From Clostridiales bacterium (GTDB lineage Bacteria; Bacillota; Clostridia; Oscillospirales; Oscillospiraceae), in assembly GCA_012838345.1 (NCBI GenBank), contig DUPK01000016.1:49377-113376 (forward strand): a DNA stretch of 64,000 bases, given 5' to 3'. This document shows, piece by piece, positions 63,433 through 64,000 of this stretch. Below the pieces are notes generated by a model that worked only from the letters and a program-made list of their open reading frames with translations, was not told the origin of the DNA and searched no databases. A program made the position numbers and the translations under genes. Positions within the stretch are counted from its first letter, which is position 1; each line of letters begins with the position of its first letter.

Positions 63433-63545
63433 GTTTCTGTTAATAGGAGTGGAATACTCTGGTAAGCGGTATAATCACCCGTGTGGTGTTTATACATAAC
63501 AAATTTGGCCGCAAGGCCGAAAAATTATAAAAGGAGGAAGTCTTA

Positions 63546-64000
63546 ATGAAGAACCTTAAGAAGGCGCTCGTTCTTGTGCTGGCTTTCGCAATGGTCTTTA
63601 GCCTGTTCACATTTAACGCAAGCGCCGCCAGCTTCGCTGATGACGATGAAATCGTCAACAAAGAGGCTGTAGCCACGATGTCCCAGCTGGGCATCATAAA
63701 CGGCTACGAAGATGGCACCTTCCTGCCCAAGCAGGTTGTTACCCGTGCCGAGATGTGCAAAATGATCAGCGTTGCCATGACCGGCGGAAATTTACCGCTG
63801 CTCGAGGGCACATCCCTGTTCAGTGACACCGCAGGACACTGGGCAAACAGCTATATTAACTACTGCTATAACAAGGGCATAGTATCCGGCGATGCAGGCA
63901 AGGGTGGCGCTTTCCGTCCGGACGCTGCTGTTACCGGTCTTGAGGCTGCTAAGATGATGCTCGTTGCTCTGGGCTACAATCCTGCTATTGCTGGATTCAC
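63546..64000 (+). CDS. SLH-domain surface protein (partial, start only)
   Basis: The first 151 codons of a secreted protein. A signal peptide ('LVLAFAMVFSLFTFNASAAS', cleavage after about residue 28) is followed by two SLH repeats, one ending in 'VTRAEMCKMISVAMTG' and the other with 'FSDTAGHWANSYINYC' and 'FRPDAAVTGLEAAKMM'. SLH domains bind pyruvylated cell-wall polymers, so the protein is probably part of an S-layer or attached to the wall. A strong AAGGAGGAAG lies before the ATG. The rest lies outside the window. Confidence 0.95.
   Translation, partial: MKNLKKALVLVLAFAMVFSLFTFNASAASFADDDEIVNKEAVATMSQLGIINGYEDGTFLPKQVVTRAEMCKMISVAMTGGNLPLLEGTSLFSDTAGHWANSYINYCYNKGIVSGDAGKGGAFRPDAAVTGLEAAKMMLVALGYNPAIAGF

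Larger units (their letters stand above)
63216..63545. other. Intergenic region before the SLH protein gene
   Basis: A 330-bp region. It holds the terminator of the MFS gene (63331-63359), the promoter of the SLH gene (63404-63432) and its untranslated leader of about 105 bases with a GCAA-loop hairpin (63505-63516). Nothing coding was found. Confidence 0.6.

Overview
The window looks like chromosomal DNA of a Bacillota bacterium of class Clostridia, probably in or near the Oscillospirales. The evidence is the hrcA-grpE-dnaK-dnaJ operon behind a perfect CIRCE operator, an SLH-domain (S-layer type) secreted protein, DegV, a VanRS-like two-component pair, strong AGGAGG-type ribosome binding sites with frequent GTG/TTG starts, and moderate G+C by eye. 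The family-level placement is inference. I saw no rRNA, tRNA, CRISPR array, insertion sequence or prophage.

Layout. 1-5.5 kb: the end of an SPL-like radical SAM protein (minus), then a plus-strand group of response regulator, sensor kinase, methyltransferase, membrane-anchored alpha/beta hydrolase and lipoprotein. 5.5-6.3 kb: a lone SDR oxidoreductase (minus). 6.7-14.9 kb: a compact island that looks like a RiPP (ribosomally made, modified peptide) system: nucleotidyltransferase, free-standing PqqD-like recognition protein, Wzz/BY-kinase-like protein, an unrecognised exported protein, radical SAM/SPASM enzyme, a 60-aa candidate precursor with a YxxPxF leader motif and a serine-rich C-terminus, HPr-kinase-like protein, Ser/His signal-peptidase-like protease and ABC exporter. 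15.1-35.6 kb: an exopolysaccharide locus with a lipid-carrier sugar transferase, deacetylase, epimerases, glycosyltransferases, Wzy-like polymerase, pyruvyl transferase and Wzx-like flippase. In its middle lies a CDP-sugar module (rfbF, rfbG, rfbH, a TPP enzyme, a NeuB-SAF-cupin fusion, an epimerase and a C-methyltransferase). A 59-codon membrane-protein gene follows.

36-38.7 kb: P-type Ca2+-type ATPase (minus). 39-44.9 kb: nickel/peptide-type ABC importer with a sixth gene for a methyltransferase. 45.2-46.6 kb: pirin and FMN reductase. 46.7-47.6 kb: DegV (minus). 48.1-51.1 kb: single-chain MacB/FtsX-type ABC protein. 51.2-56.4 kb: a 1726-aa protein with kinase-like, AAA, GAF and GGDEF domains (minus). 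56.9-61.7 kb: heat-shock operon (minus). 61.9-63.2 kb: MFS transporter. 63.5 kb to the end: start of an SLH protein.

How the parts may work together. The 6.7-15 kb island and the polysaccharide locus lie on one strand, and the island contains a polysaccharide chain-length/BY-kinase protein. The kinase-like, nucleotidyltransferase and serine-tail combination recalls accessory genes of some Firmicutes lasso peptide clusters, but lasso cyclase and transglutaminase-fold protease are absent and a radical SAM/SPASM enzyme is present. This island and the unusual CDP-sugar module, with three candidate C-C bond-forming enzymes, are the strongest candidates for undescribed biology here.
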